Part shown: positions 27,705 to 36,014 of the stretch, one piece after another
How positions within the stretch are numbered: the first letter of the stretch is position 1
Layout of the letters: each line of letters starts with the position of its first letter
Source of the DNA: Stutzerimonas stutzeri
GTDB taxonomy: Bacteria; Pseudomonadota; Gammaproteobacteria; Pseudomonadales; Pseudomonadaceae
Direction: 5' to 3'
DNA length: 64,000 nt
Assembly (NCBI GenBank): GCA_002345575.1
Contig: DDVX01000003.1
Coordinates: 62,001-126,000, forward strand
The notes under the pieces: generated by a model
What the model saw: only the letters and a program-made list of their open reading frames with translations
What the model was told of the DNA's origin: nothing
The model's database searches: none
Made by a program: the position numbers and the translations under genes

Positions 27705-28495
27705 AGATCGCCGCCAATCTATCCATGCTGTTCTGTGAGCTGCCTCTGTCCGAACGTGTGCTTGCCGCCAAGGTGGCCGGTTTCGATGGCGTCGAGATTC
27801 AGTTTCCCTACGAGCTGCCGGCCATTCGCCTGAAGGAATTGCTTGAGCGTGCCGGTCTGCCGCTGGTGCTGATCAATCTGCCGGCCGGCGACCTGATGCA
27901 GGGCGGTGCCGGCCTGGCGGCTGTGCCGTGTCGCCAGCTGGCGTTCAAAGAGGCGCTGCAGCAAGCGCTGACATACGCGGCCATGGCTCGGCCGCAGTGG
28001 GTGAACGTATTGCCGGGCCGATTAGCCGAAGGCGTCAGCCGCGAGCAGGCGCTGGACACCTTGGCTGACAACCTGCGCAAGAGCGCCGAGGCCTTTGCTC
28101 AATTGGGTATCGGTGTGCTTTGCGAGGCGATCAATCCGCTGGATATGCCAGGCTTCCTCATCAACACACCGGAGCATCTGCAGGAGTTACTGGCTCGGGT
28201 CGATCATCCCAACTGCAGGGTCCAGCTGGACCTATATCACATGGCTCGGCAACAACTGGATATCGAAGCCGGTATCCGTTTGTTGGGCGAGCGTATTGGT
28301 CATGTGCAGTTTGCCGACTGCCCCGGGCGTGGGGCTCCAGGCACTGGCGAGCTGACCTTCGCGCCTTTGCTCAGGGCTTTGCGGGAAGTGGGCTATGCAG
28401 GCTGGCTAGCTGCCGAATACCGCCCTGGTGAGCCGGCAACGACGGCAAGCCTGGGCTGGCTGGAGCAGTGGCGGCAGGCTCGGCCGGTCGGTTGA
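27701..28495 (+). CDS. Hydroxypyruvate isomerase-like TIM-barrel protein (Hyi/OtnI family)
   Basis: Predicted sugar-acid isomerase of the xylose isomerase-like barrel superfamily; 264 residues. Typical elements are AANLSMLFCELPLSERVLAA, the catalytic Glu in LCEAINPLDMPGFL, metal-ligand region VQLDLYHMARQ, HVQFADCPGRGAPGTGEL and the last Glu in LAAEYRPG. The start overlaps the dehydrogenase stop (ATGA). It could convert hydroxypyruvate to tartronate semialdehyde, or act as 2-oxo-tetronate isomerase; sequence alone does not decide. Confidence 0.8.
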   Translation: MKIAANLSMLFCELPLSERVLAAKVAGFDGVEIQFPYELPAIRLKELLERAGLPLVLINLPAGDLMQGGAGLAAVPCRQLAFKEALQQALTYAAMARPQWVNVLPGRLAEGVSREQALDTLADNLRKSAEAFAQLGIGVLCEAINPLDMPGFLINTPEHLQELLARVDHPNCRVQLDLYHMARQQLDIEAGIRLLGERIGHVQFADCPGRGAPGTGELTFAPLLRALREVGYAGWLAAEYRPGEPATTASLGWLEQWRQARPVG

Positions 28496-28607
28496 GAACA
28501 TCCCATTGCGCGGCATAAGCCGGGCTGATTGTCACAGACAGACCGACAGCAGCCCTCTAGAGTCCATCTCGACACCGACCGAATAACAATAAATCGAGAG
28601 CGACGTC

Positions 28608-29939
28608 ATGCAGCAATCCTCCCAAGCCGCAAACGCCTGGCGCGTGTTGTTCCTGCTGTTCCTGGCGAACCTGTTCAACTTCTTCGACCGCACCATCCCG
28701 GCGATCATCAACGAGCCGATTCGCCTGGAATGGAATCTCAATGACTTCCAGCTGGGCCTGATTGGCACCGCCTTCACTCTCGTCTATGCCATCGCCGGCC
28801 TGCCGCTGGGGCGCATGGCCGACACTGGCTCGCGGCGCAAGATCATGGGTTGGGGCCTCACGGCCTGGAGCGGGCTGACGGCGGTCAATGGCCTGGCGTG
28901 GAACTTCTGGAGTTTCCTGATGGTGCGCATGGGCGTCGGCATTGGTGAGGCCAGCTATGGCCCGGCTGCCAGTTCGCTGATTGGTGACCTGTTCCCGGCC
29001 CACAAGCGCGCACGGGCTATGGGCATCTTCATGCTTGGCCTGCCGTTCGGTCTGCTGCTGGCCTTTTTCACGATCGGCTGGATGGTGCAGGCCTTCGATA
29101 GCTGGCGTGCACCTTTCTTTATTGCGGCAGTGCCGGGGCTGATCCTGGCTCTGTTCATTTTCCTCATCAAGGAACCGCAGCGCGGTGCGGCGGAAACGGT
29201 GAAGATTTCCCAAGAGCGCATCGAGCGGCCGATCCGCAAGGTCCTGGCGATACGCACCTTCTGGTGGCTGGTGATGGCCGGCCTGGCCTTCAACTTCGCC
29301 ACCTACGCTTGCAACGCCTTCATGGTGCCGATGCTGATGCGTTACTTCGCCGTGCCGCTGGTGGAGGCCTCGGTGGCGACCGGAGTGATCGTCGGTGTTA
29401 CTGGCCTGTTCGGCCTGACGCTCGGCGGCTGGGTCGCCGACCGCATTCATGCCCGCTACGAGCGTGGCCGCCTGCTGTTTGCTACTGCAAGCATGCTAGT
29501 GGCCAGCCTGTGTACCGGCTATGCGCTGTTTGCCGGGCAGATCGCCGTTGGCCTGTTCGTCGCAGTGTTCAGCATCGGTTGGCTGTTCGCCTACAACTTC
29601 TACACCTGTGTCTACACCGCGATTCAGGATGTGGTCGAGCCGCGCCTGCGCGCCACGGCCATGGCCTTGTACTTCGCCGGTCTGTATCTGCTGGGCGGCG
29701 GCCTTGGCACTGTTGTGGTTGGGCTGCTCTCAGATCACTTTGCCCATACGGCAATGCTTGCCGCAGGCGCCAGCGAGATGAGCGAGGCGTTTCGTGCGGT
29801 CGGCCTGCACGGTGCCATGTACTTGGTTCCGGCGGCCTTGCTGCTGACCATGGTGTTCCTGTTCTTCGCCTCGCGTAGTTTCGTTCAGGACGCCAAGCGG
29901 ATGACCGCCAACATGGCGCAGGGCGTCGAGCAGGGCTGA
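28608..29939 (+). CDS. MFS transporter, spinster-like
   Basis: Inner-membrane carrier of 443 residues with about 12 membrane segments. MFS signature LGRMADTGSRRKIMG lies between segments 2 and 3; NLFNFFDRTIPAIINEPI and GIGEASYGPAASSLIGDLF are typical of the spinster-like/hexuronate group. It starts 112 bp after the isomerase gene on the same strand and might import the hydroxyacid those enzymes use; this is inference from neighbourhood. A 7-bp hairpin at 29949-29966 (GCCTGAC/GTCAGGC) follows the stop. Confidence 0.82.
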   Translation: MQQSSQAANAWRVLFLLFLANLFNFFDRTIPAIINEPIRLEWNLNDFQLGLIGTAFTLVYAIAGLPLGRMADTGSRRKIMGWGLTAWSGLTAVNGLAWNFWSFLMVRMGVGIGEASYGPAASSLIGDLFPAHKRARAMGIFMLGLPFGLLLAFFTIGWMVQAFDSWRAPFFIAAVPGLILALFIFLIKEPQRGAAETVKISQERIERPIRKVLAIRTFWWLVMAGLAFNFATYACNAFMVPMLMRYFAVPLVEASVATGVIVGVTGLFGLTLGGWVADRIHARYERGRLLFATASMLVASLCTGYALFAGQIAVGLFVAVFSIGWLFAYNFYTCVYTAIQDVVEPRLRATAMALYFAGLYLLGGGLGTVVVGLLSDHFAHTAMLAAGASEMSEAFRAVGLHGAMYLVPAALLLTMVFLFFASRSFVQDAKRMTANMAQGVEQG

Positions 29940-30031
29940 GCGATGCCGGCCTGACGGCTGTCAGGCTGAGGGTGCGTTACGGTAAAGTCATGAACTGTCC
30001 GGCGGTGCCGGGCACCTGACCTGGGGGATTC

Positions 30032-30922
30032 ATGGCTTACAGATTACGTCTGCAGGACTCGGCGGGCAGCGTGCGCAAAGTCGCTCGTCAGCGTATCGAC
30101 AAGGCTGTGGCTGCGTTGTGCGTGCCGGAATCCGGCTATGGCGAGGGGGTGCACAAGGCGCGCAAGCGCTTCAAGGAAGTGCGCGCACTGCTGCGCCTGG
30201 TGCGGCAGCCTCTGGGCGTGGAATTCAAAGCGGAAAGCCAGCGGCTTCGCGATCTGGGCCGCGTGCTGGCACAGACACGCGATGCAGGCGCCATGCTGGA
30301 AAGTTGGGATTTACTGGCCAAGCGTTTCCCCGATGCCTTCGCCGAGGCCGACTTCCGCAAGGTTCGCCAGCGCCTTGCCGTACGCGCACGTGCCGAACAG
30401 GCCAATGCCGGGCTTGGTGAGCGAATCGCTGAGGTCATTGATCAGCTGCATGGCATTACCCACGGCATCGACGACTGGCCGCTGGAAACGCAGGGTTTCG
30501 ACCTGCTGCGCGCGGGCATCCGTCGTACCTACGCCGACGGCTGCGAAGAGCTGGCCAAGGCGCGGCTGGACCGCAGTGCCGAGCAACTGCATGAGTGGCG
30601 CAAGCGGGTCAAGGATCACTGGTACCACACCCAGTTGATGATGCCGATCTGGCCATCGCTGATGCGCCTGCGCAATCAGTCACTAAAGCGTCTAGCGGAC
30701 ATGCTTGGGGATGATCACGACCTGGCGATGATGTATCACCTCATGCAGACGCAGCCTGCACTGTTCGGTGACGAGACATTGCACGAGCGCATCGCCCAGG
30801 CTATCGCGCAGCGACGCAACGAGCAGCAGAAAGCGGCCTTCGAGCTGGGCGAAAAGCTCTATCGCGAATCGCCTGAATTGCTGGTGGCGCGCTGGCAGCG
30901 ATACTGGCAGGCGGCTGACTGA
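30032..30922 (+). CDS. CHAD domain protein
   Basis: A 296-residue helical, basic protein. It contains CHAD (conserved histidine alpha-helical domain) signatures: VHKARKRFKEVRALLRLVR, LGRVLAQTRDAGAMLESW, LHEWRKRVKDHWYHTQLM and LGDDHDLAMMYHLM. CHAD proteins bind polyphosphate through lysine/arginine surfaces. No CYTH triphosphatase domain is fused or adjacent, so it is a stand-alone CHAD protein. Start ATG follows TGGGGGA. Confidence 0.85.
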   Translation: MAYRLRLQDSAGSVRKVARQRIDKAVAALCVPESGYGEGVHKARKRFKEVRALLRLVRQPLGVEFKAESQRLRDLGRVLAQTRDAGAMLESWDLLAKRFPDAFAEADFRKVRQRLAVRARAEQANAGLGERIAEVIDQLHGITHGIDDWPLETQGFDLLRAGIRRTYADGCEELAKARLDRSAEQLHEWRKRVKDHWYHTQLMMPIWPSLMRLRNQSLKRLADMLGDDHDLAMMYHLMQTQPALFGDETLHERIAQAIAQRRNEQQKAAFELGEKLYRESPELLVARWQRYWQAAD

Positions 30923-30947
30923 GCCGCCTTCCGGAGCGTCAGGCGGC
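30923..30947. terminator. Hairpin between convergent CHAD and four-helix genes
   Basis: GCCGCCT (30923-30929) pairs with AGGCGGC (30941-30947) around an 11-base loop. It begins right after the CHAD stop and runs over the end of the convergent gene. A T-rich tail is absent; its role as terminator is suggested by position only. Confidence 0.4.
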
Positions 30948-31352
30948 GTTGCTGTTCACTTCGTGGATATGCAGCATTTTTTCCAGCTCGCCGCGAATCA
31001 ACTCATCTTCGCAGCCCGGCAGGTATTCGCGCAGTTTGCGGATGACCCATTGCTGGCCCTTGTCGACAAAGGGCAGGCGCTCTTGCAGTGACTCAATGGC
31101 CATGGCCTTGCCGTAGAAAGCGCCGGTTTCCCGGTTCGGTTCGATGCCCAGGTGCTTGAGGCAATTGAGCACCAGCTTGCAGCTTTCGACTTCGCCCTGG
31201 CGAATCTGCTCCAGCACGGCCCGTGTTTCCGGGTCGCTGCATTGCTCCAGGCTCTCACTTGCAACCCTGGCGCCTGCGCGCTCGGCGCTGAGCAGGTCCT
31301 GAAGCAGCTTCGCTTCGCCTTCAGGGGTGTTCAGGTAATTCTGTTCGGTCAT
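30939..31352 (-). CDS. Small four-helix protein, DUF6306-like
   Basis: A 137-residue soluble helical protein beginning MTEQNYLNTPEGEAKLLQDLL. The pattern LLSAERAGARVASESL, then RQGEVESCKLVLNCLKHLG and a second pair of helices, looks ferritin-like and recalls DUF6306; no full set of iron ligands can be asserted. Start 31352 was preferred over 31406 because the extra 18 residues are unlike the family. It is convergent with the CHAD gene. Confidence 0.55.
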   Translation of the reverse strand: MTEQNYLNTPEGEAKLLQDLLSAERAGARVASESLEQCSDPETRAVLEQIRQGEVESCKLVLNCLKHLGIEPNRETGAFYGKAMAIESLQERLPFVDKGQQWVIRKLREYLPGCEDELIRGELEKMLHIHEVNSNAA

Positions 31353-31416
31353 TGCGCGTCCTCCCATTGCGATTCGCAGTATTGGCGCACGGGTTCCATG
31401 CGCCAATACTCTGGAA

Positions 31417-31968
31417 TTACAGTTTTTTCGCGGAGATGATCTTCACCGGCGACAGCGGAACGTTCTGCATCATGTTGCGATTACCGGTCGGTACCTGGGC
31501 GATCTGGTCGACCACTTCCATGCCACGTACCACCTTGGCGAACACCGCATAGCCGAAGTCACGGCTGCCATGGTCGAGGAAGTCGTTGTCGCGATGGTTG
31601 ATGAAGAACTGGCTGGTGGCTGAGTCGACGTTCTGCGTGCGGGCCATGGCGAGCGTGCCGCGAACGTTGTGCAGGCCGTTGTCGGCTTCGTTCTTGATCG
31701 AGGCGCGGGTTGGTTTCTGGCCGAGACCGTCATTGAAGCCGCCGCCCTGGATCATAAAGCCGGGAATCACGCGGTGGAACACGGTGTCGTCGTAGAAGCC
31801 GCTTTCCACGTATTCAAGAAAGTTTTTTACGCTGATCGGCGCTTTTTCAGCCTCCAGCTCGATTTCGATTTCGCCCATGCTGGTGTTCAACAATACGTGC
31901 GGGTTTTCTGCGGCGAGCAGATTTCCGGCGAGCAGCAATGAGCAGGCGGCAAGTACGAGTCGTTTCAT
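31417..31968 (-). CDS. Periplasmic cyclophilin-type peptidyl-prolyl cis-trans isomerase
   Basis: Folding catalyst of the cyclophilin family; 183 residues. A signal peptide (MKRLVLAACSLLLAGNLLAA, cleavage near AA-ENPHV) directs it to the periplasm. The catalytic-fold motifs are FHRVIPGFMIQGGGF, SQFFINHRDNDFLDH and YAVFAKVVRGMEVVDQIAQ; the Arg of FHRVI is present. It resembles PpiA of Pseudomonas, but a second periplasmic cyclophilin exists in the genus, so the symbol is left blank. Confidence 0.88.
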   Translation of the reverse strand: MKRLVLAACSLLLAGNLLAAENPHVLLNTSMGEIEIELEAEKAPISVKNFLEYVESGFYDDTVFHRVIPGFMIQGGGFNDGLGQKPTRASIKNEADNGLHNVRGTLAMARTQNVDSATSQFFINHRDNDFLDHGSRDFGYAVFAKVVRGMEVVDQIAQVPTGNRNMMQNVPLSPVKIISAKKL

Positions 31969-32013
31969 GATGTGGTCCTAGTGAGGTTGGAAGCTTGGTT
32001 TAGCAGGTAGTTT

Positions 32014-32934
32014 TCAACGGATCGCTAACCTGTCCGGCGCAGACTGTGATTGTGCATCGTACGTCTTGATCAGTTCGATGAGAATCTGCGTCGCCGGGCC
32101 GAGTGGCTTGTCGGAGTTGGTGTAAAGGGAGAAAGACGGGCGGCGCAAGCTGCCCTGGATCAGCGGCAGTGGTACAAGCAGGCCATCCGCCAGTTCACGC
32201 ATGATCATGTGCCGGGGTAGCCATGCGAAGCCCAGGCCGCTGCTGACGAAGGCTACCGACGTAGCCAGGCTGCCAACGGTCCAGCGTTGTTCGGCACCCA
32301 GCCAGCCAGCGTCGCGCGGCTGGCGCTGGCCGGAGTCGCGCACCACCACCTGCATCTGGTTCTGCAGATCCTGCACGCTGAGCTTGCGTTGCATCTGGTG
32401 CAGCGGATGGTCGGCATGAGCGACGGCGATGAACTCGACAGCGCCCAGTTCAGTGCCCAGGTAGCCAGTGATATCCAGCGCGGTGATAGCCAGGTCTGCG
32501 GTGCCGTCCTTGAGCACCTCTTCGACGCCAGAGAGGACTTCCTCGCGCAGACGTACCCGACAGCCGCGACTGCACGGCATGAATTCCTTCAATGCGCGAA
32601 GCAGCGGGGCGTTGGGATAGGCGGCATCGACTACCAGGCGTACCTCAGCCTCCCAGCCCTGCTCCATGTGATGGGCCAGGTCTTCCAGCTGGCTGGCCTG
32701 GCTCACCAGTTGCCGAGAGCGGCGCAGCAGCACTTCGCCGGCTTCGGTAAGCACCGCCTTGCGGCCTTCGATGCGTAGCAGCGGAATGCCGAGTTGTTCC
32801 TGCATGCGCGCCACGGTATAGCTGACCGAGGATTGCGAGCGATGGAGAATTTCCGCGGCCTGGGCGAAGCCTCCGTGGTCGATCACTGCCTGCAGGGTCC
32901 GCCACTGATCCAGGGTTACACGAGGCGCTTTCAT
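32014..32934 (-). CDS. LysR-family transcriptional regulator
   Basis: A 306-residue LTTR with an N-terminal winged helix-turn-helix (VIDHGGFAQAAEILHRSQSSVSYTVARMQEQLG) and a C-terminal effector domain. Start MKAPRVTLDQWRTLQ at 32934 was chosen since the longer frame (32994) only adds a basic run without homology. It is divergent from a small periplasmic protein gene at 33000, its nearest candidate target. Effector unknown. Confidence 0.88.
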   Translation of the reverse strand: MKAPRVTLDQWRTLQAVIDHGGFAQAAEILHRSQSSVSYTVARMQEQLGIPLLRIEGRKAVLTEAGEVLLRRSRQLVSQASQLEDLAHHMEQGWEAEVRLVVDAAYPNAPLLRALKEFMPCSRGCRVRLREEVLSGVEEVLKDGTADLAITALDITGYLGTELGAVEFIAVAHADHPLHQMQRKLSVQDLQNQMQVVVRDSGQRQPRDAGWLGAEQRWTVGSLATSVAFVSSGLGFAWLPRHMIMRELADGLLVPLPLIQGSLRRPSFSLYTNSDKPLGPATQILIELIKTYDAQSQSAPDRLAIR

Positions 32935-32999
32935 TCCGTTGTTTTCCTTCTGCTTCTGTCTGGTAGGCTGGCATCCGCCTGAACGAGGAGCCAATTACC

Positions 33000-33323
33000 A
33001 TGAAAAGAATTTTCTGCCTGGCTGTGCTGGCCATCATCCCACTGAGTGCCGTGGCCGTCAGCTATCCGGTGGAAATGGAGCAACAGCTCAATGGTGCAGA
33101 GGTCATTGCCAGTACCGAAGCCATCGACCGCGACATGGCCGCCGTTCTGTTGCATAACCTCGGTGATCGCCCGGCGTCCTGCAAGGCGGTCTTTCGCAAC
33201 GGCCCCGAGGCGCCACGTACACGGCAGACCACGTTGCAGGCCGGCGAGCGCAAACCGCTGATCGCGAAGTTCAAGCGCGATGTGATTCGTCTGCGGATCA
33301 AGCTGACCTGCGAGCCGCAATAA
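33000..33323 (+). CDS. Small secreted protein of unknown function
   Basis: A 107-residue protein with a clear signal peptide (MKRIFCLAVLAIIPLSAVAVS). The mature part has two Cys (ASCKAVFRNGPE and KLTCEPQ at the end) that could form a disulfide, and basic strands (KPLIAKFKRDVIRLRIKL) suggesting a small beta-rich periplasmic domain. GAGGAG lies 9 bases before the ATG. It is divergent from a LysR gene with a 65-bp shared region. I believe similar genes occur in other Pseudomonas; function unknown. Confidence 0.75.
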   Translation: MKRIFCLAVLAIIPLSAVAVSYPVEMEQQLNGAEVIASTEAIDRDMAAVLLHNLGDRPASCKAVFRNGPEAPRTRQTTLQAGERKPLIAKFKRDVIRLRIKLTCEPQ

Positions 33324-33360
33324 CCTTTAGTCCTTCCGTACCAACGTTTGTTGAGGCGGC

Positions 33361-33420
33361 CGTAGGGCCGAACTTGTTCGGTCTTGTTGCCAATCCGTGG
33401 CCGAATGAAATTCGGGCCTA
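33361..33420. repeat. Double palindrome upstream of the DEAD-box helicase
   Basis: CCGAAC-TT-GTTCGG (33368-33381) and GGCCGAAT-GAA-ATTCGG-G-CC (33399-33418). The block shares CAATCCGTGGCCGAAT and AACTTGTTCGG with 58733-58808, downstream of hrpA, so it is a dispersed repeat family rather than a gene-specific leader. Confidence 0.5.
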
Positions 33421-33590
33421 TGGCACGGTGGGCTTTTGCGGTGATGTGCCGGCGAATGCGATGTGGCACTGCGGCGGTCCAGGCAGCTGCACGTCGCGAT
33501 CGGCAATGACGACGCGCCTTTGACAAGCAGACGGGTTAATCTATGCAGCGTTTTTCGACCTGTTTCCAGACTTGCCTGAGGTAATGCCCC

Positions 33591-34937
33591 TTGTTTGACC
33601 AATTCGCCCTGCACGAACGCCTGCTCAAGGCAGTCGCCGAACTCAAATTCGTCGAGCCGACCCCGGTGCAGGCCGCGGCCATTCCTCCGGCGCTCGAGGG
33701 GCGCGACCTGCGGGTGACCGCGCAGACCGGCAGCGGTAAGACCGCGGCTTTCGTGCTGCCAATGCTGAACCGTCTGATCGGCGATGCAGTGGTGCGCACC
33801 GACGTGCGTGCGCTGATCCTGCTGCCGACCCGCGAGCTGGCGCAGCAGACGCTCAAGGAAGTCGAGCGCTTCTCGCAGTTCACCTTCATCAAGTCGGCGA
33901 TGATCACCGGCGGTGAGGACTTCAAGGTCCAGGCGGCGATCATGCGCAAGGTGCCGGACATTCTCATCGGTACGCCGGGACGGATGATCGAGCACCTCAA
34001 TGCCGGTACGCTGATCCTCAAGGACGTCGAGCTGCTGATCCTCGACGAAGCCGACCGCATGCTCGACATGGGCTTTGCCGATGACGTGCAGCGTCTGGTG
34101 AACGAATGCAACAAGCGCCAGCAGACTTTGCTGTTCTCTGCCACTAGCGGCGGCGCTGCCTTGCGTGAGATGACTGCCAGCGTGCTGCGCGACCCGCTGC
34201 ACCTGCAGCTCAACCGCGTCAGCGAGCTCAATGAGGGCACTCGTCAGCAAATCATCACTGCCGAGAGCATCGAACATAAGGAAAAGCTGATCCACTGGCT
34301 GCTGGCCAACGAGACCTACAAGAAGGCCGTGATCTTCACCAACACCCGGGTTCAAGCCGACCGCCTCTACGGACGGCTGGTAGCCGAGGGCGTGAAAGCC
34401 TTCGTGCTGCATGGCGACAAGGACCAGAAGGACCGCAAGCTGGCCATCGACCGCGTCAAGGAAGGCGGCATGAAGGTGCTGGTGGCCACCGACGTGGCTG
34501 CACGTGGCCTGGATATCGAAGGGTTGGATCTGGTTATCAACTTCGACATGCCACGCTCCGGCGACGAATATGTGCACCGCATCGGCCGGACCGGGCGTGC
34601 CGGCGCCGAGGGCCTGGCGATCTCGTTGATCTGCCACAACGACTGGAATCTGATGTCGAGCATCGAACGCTACCTCAAGCAGCGCTTCGAGCATCGCGTG
34701 GTCAAGGGGTTGAAGGGCGGCTATATGGGGCCGAAGAATCTCAAGGCTTCAGGCAAGGCCGCCGGTCCCAAGAAGAAAAAGGAAGACAAGAAAAAGGCCG
34801 GTGACAAGAAAGCCAAACCGGCCAGCAAGCCGACCGCCAAGCGGCCGAGAAATGCCAAGCGCGAAGCGCCGGCCTCTCAGGTCGTCAGCAGCGACGGCAT
34901 GGCGCCGCTAAAGCGCAAGACTTCCGACAGCCAATAA
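33591..34937 (+). CDS. DEAD-box ATP-dependent RNA helicase (RhlE/SrmB-like)
   Basis: RNA helicase of 448 residues, likely acting in ribosome assembly, cold adaptation or RNA turnover. Q-motif FVEPTPVQAAAIP, Walker A AQTGSGKT, DEAD box LLILDEADRMLDMGF, motif III SATSGG (instead of the usual SAT followed by other residues), VIFTNTR, ATDVAARGLDI and HRIGRTGRAG are all present. The last 70 residues are a lysine-rich tail (KKKKEDKKKAGDKKAK) likely to bind RNA. Start is TTG at 33591, with GAGG 9 bases upstream; no ATG fits the conserved N-terminus. Confidence 0.9.
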   Translation: MFDQFALHERLLKAVAELKFVEPTPVQAAAIPPALEGRDLRVTAQTGSGKTAAFVLPMLNRLIGDAVVRTDVRALILLPTRELAQQTLKEVERFSQFTFIKSAMITGGEDFKVQAAIMRKVPDILIGTPGRMIEHLNAGTLILKDVELLILDEADRMLDMGFADDVQRLVNECNKRQQTLLFSATSGGAALREMTASVLRDPLHLQLNRVSELNEGTRQQIITAESIEHKEKLIHWLLANETYKKAVIFTNTRVQADRLYGRLVAEGVKAFVLHGDKDQKDRKLAIDRVKEGGMKVLVATDVAARGLDIEGLDLVINFDMPRSGDEYVHRIGRTGRAGAEGLAISLICHNDWNLMSSIERYLKQRFEHRVVKGLKGGYMGPKNLKASGKAAGPKKKKEDKKKAGDKKAKPASKPTAKRPRNAKREAPASQVVSSDGMAPLKRKTSDSQ

Positions 34938-34948
34938 CAAAGCTGTTC

Positions 34949-35025
34949 GTGTGGGAGCGGGCATGCCCGCGAGATTTTGCCAGTGACTTCGACGGGGTAC
35001 GGAAGCCGACAAGTCCGCTCCCACC
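34949..35025. repeat. REP pair of the GTGGGAGCGG type
   Basis: GTGGGAGCGG (34951-34960) is complementary to CCGCTCCCAC (35014-35023), enclosing an inner hairpin GCGGGCATGCCCGC (34957-34970). This is the widespread Pseudomonas REP motif in inverted orientation, between convergent genes (helicase and a small secreted protein). Confidence 0.85.
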
Positions 35026-35052
35026 GCAGGCGTAACCTGGCTGTTGCGCCGC

Positions 35053-35346
35053 TCAGCGCTCCTTCGCTGGCGGGATATCCGCTTCCTTTTCAGCCTGCTC
35101 GATATGTTGCAGACGTTGTTCATACGCCTCGCACTCGTCGCCCAGCTCGTTTGCGGTCCGCTTGACCTCCATCTCTCGCAATTGCTCGTTGATCTCGGCT
35201 GCCCGTTTGGGGTCGCGCTCGGTCAGCTGGTTGACGCGTTCGGCCAGTTCTTCCGCCTTTGAGTTGATCATGTCGGTGGTGCACTGGGCGAAAGCCGGCT
35301 GGCTTGCCAGCAGGACGGCGGCGAGTGGAATCATCAGGTATCTCAT
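35053..35346 (-). CDS. Small secreted charged helical protein
   Basis: A 97-residue protein with a signal peptide (MRYLMIPLAAVLLASQPAFA, cleavage before QCTTD). The mature part has one Cys near its start and another in ELGDECEAYEQR, is rich in Glu, Lys and Arg and is predicted helical or coiled coil (KAEELAERVNQLTERDPKR). Start 35346 places the signal peptide at the N-terminus; the longer frame (35478) does not. Function unknown. Confidence 0.65.
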   Translation of the reverse strand: MRYLMIPLAAVLLASQPAFAQCTTDMINSKAEELAERVNQLTERDPKRAAEINEQLREMEVKRTANELGDECEAYEQRLQHIEQAEKEADIPPAKER

Positions 35347-35495
35347 GGGGGCGCTCCGTTGACTGACGTTGGTACGGTTGAGCGTCGCAACACTGCATTG
35401 GTTCAGCCGGTAGTGATCGAACCAGGCCGGCTTCAGAAGGGTCCGTATAGCAGAGCCGCTGCCCTTGAGCAGTGGCATGTAACGGGAGAACGCTC

Positions 35496-35870
35496 ATGAC
35501 TTACAACTGGAGCCTGATGCTGCGCCTGCTGCGCGAAGCACAGAAACCTGGTTCGGAACCCTTCACGCCGCGCCAGTACGCCGAGGAGCATGCGGTCGCG
35601 CTGGAGGACAGTGGCCAGCCGATGCCCAACCTCGATTCGCTCAAGGCCGATGCGCAGGACTATGAGAGCTTGCTGTACGAGGGCGGCTTTCTGGAGTCGC
35701 GGCCTGAGGAGCAGGGTGGCAATGGTGAAAACTTCATCCTCACCGAGCGCGGTCAGCGGCTGTTGAGCATCTTGGAAGATGGCAGCGCCGATGCAGGGCT
35801 GCGCCAGCAGCTGGAGAACAAAGGGCAGAGCGCATTGGTGCCGGAGGTATTTGACGAGCTGGCTTCATAA
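35496..35870 (+). CDS. Small winged-helix-like protein of unknown function
   Basis: A 124-residue soluble acidic protein. The start MTYNWSLMLRLLREAQ and later DYESLLYEGGFLES, FILTERGQRLLSIL read like a degenerate winged-helix fold of the DUF2513 kind, in which a helix bundle precedes the L-T-x-x-G motif; this is a weak resemblance. It starts 24 bases into a longer frame; CGGGAG precedes the ATG at 35496. Confidence 0.6.
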   Translation: MTYNWSLMLRLLREAQKPGSEPFTPRQYAEEHAVALEDSGQPMPNLDSLKADAQDYESLLYEGGFLESRPEEQGGNGENFILTERGQRLLSILEDGSADAGLRQQLENKGQSALVPEVFDELAS

Positions 35871-35977
35871 GACCCACGACGCCGACAGCGCAAGCTGTCT
35901 GCGTTCGATGCGTTTTGATGACTCGAGAACCACTTGCATCGCGCTGATTGCGAAGGCGTTTATATCGGTTTTAAAGC

Positions 35978-36006
35978 AGATCGCCCTGCGTAAAGCAGGG
36001 CGATCT
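35978..36006. terminator. Strong hairpin between convergent genes
   Basis: Perfect 12-bp stem AGATCGCCCTGC (35978-35989) / GCAGGGCGATCT (35995-36006), loop GTAAA. It lies 9 bp beyond the stop of the GH5 gene on the minus strand and about 100 bp after the winged-helix-like gene on the plus strand; minus-strand readthrough continues GCTTTAAAA. Probably ends GH5 transcription. Confidence 0.75.
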
Positions 36007-36014
36007 ATGGCCGG

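Noticed and set aside
33327..34694. Minus-strand open frame of 455 codons opposite the DEAD-box helicase
   Set aside because: Mirror of the helicase coding sequence with His/Gln/Asp-rich composition; no recognisable domain.
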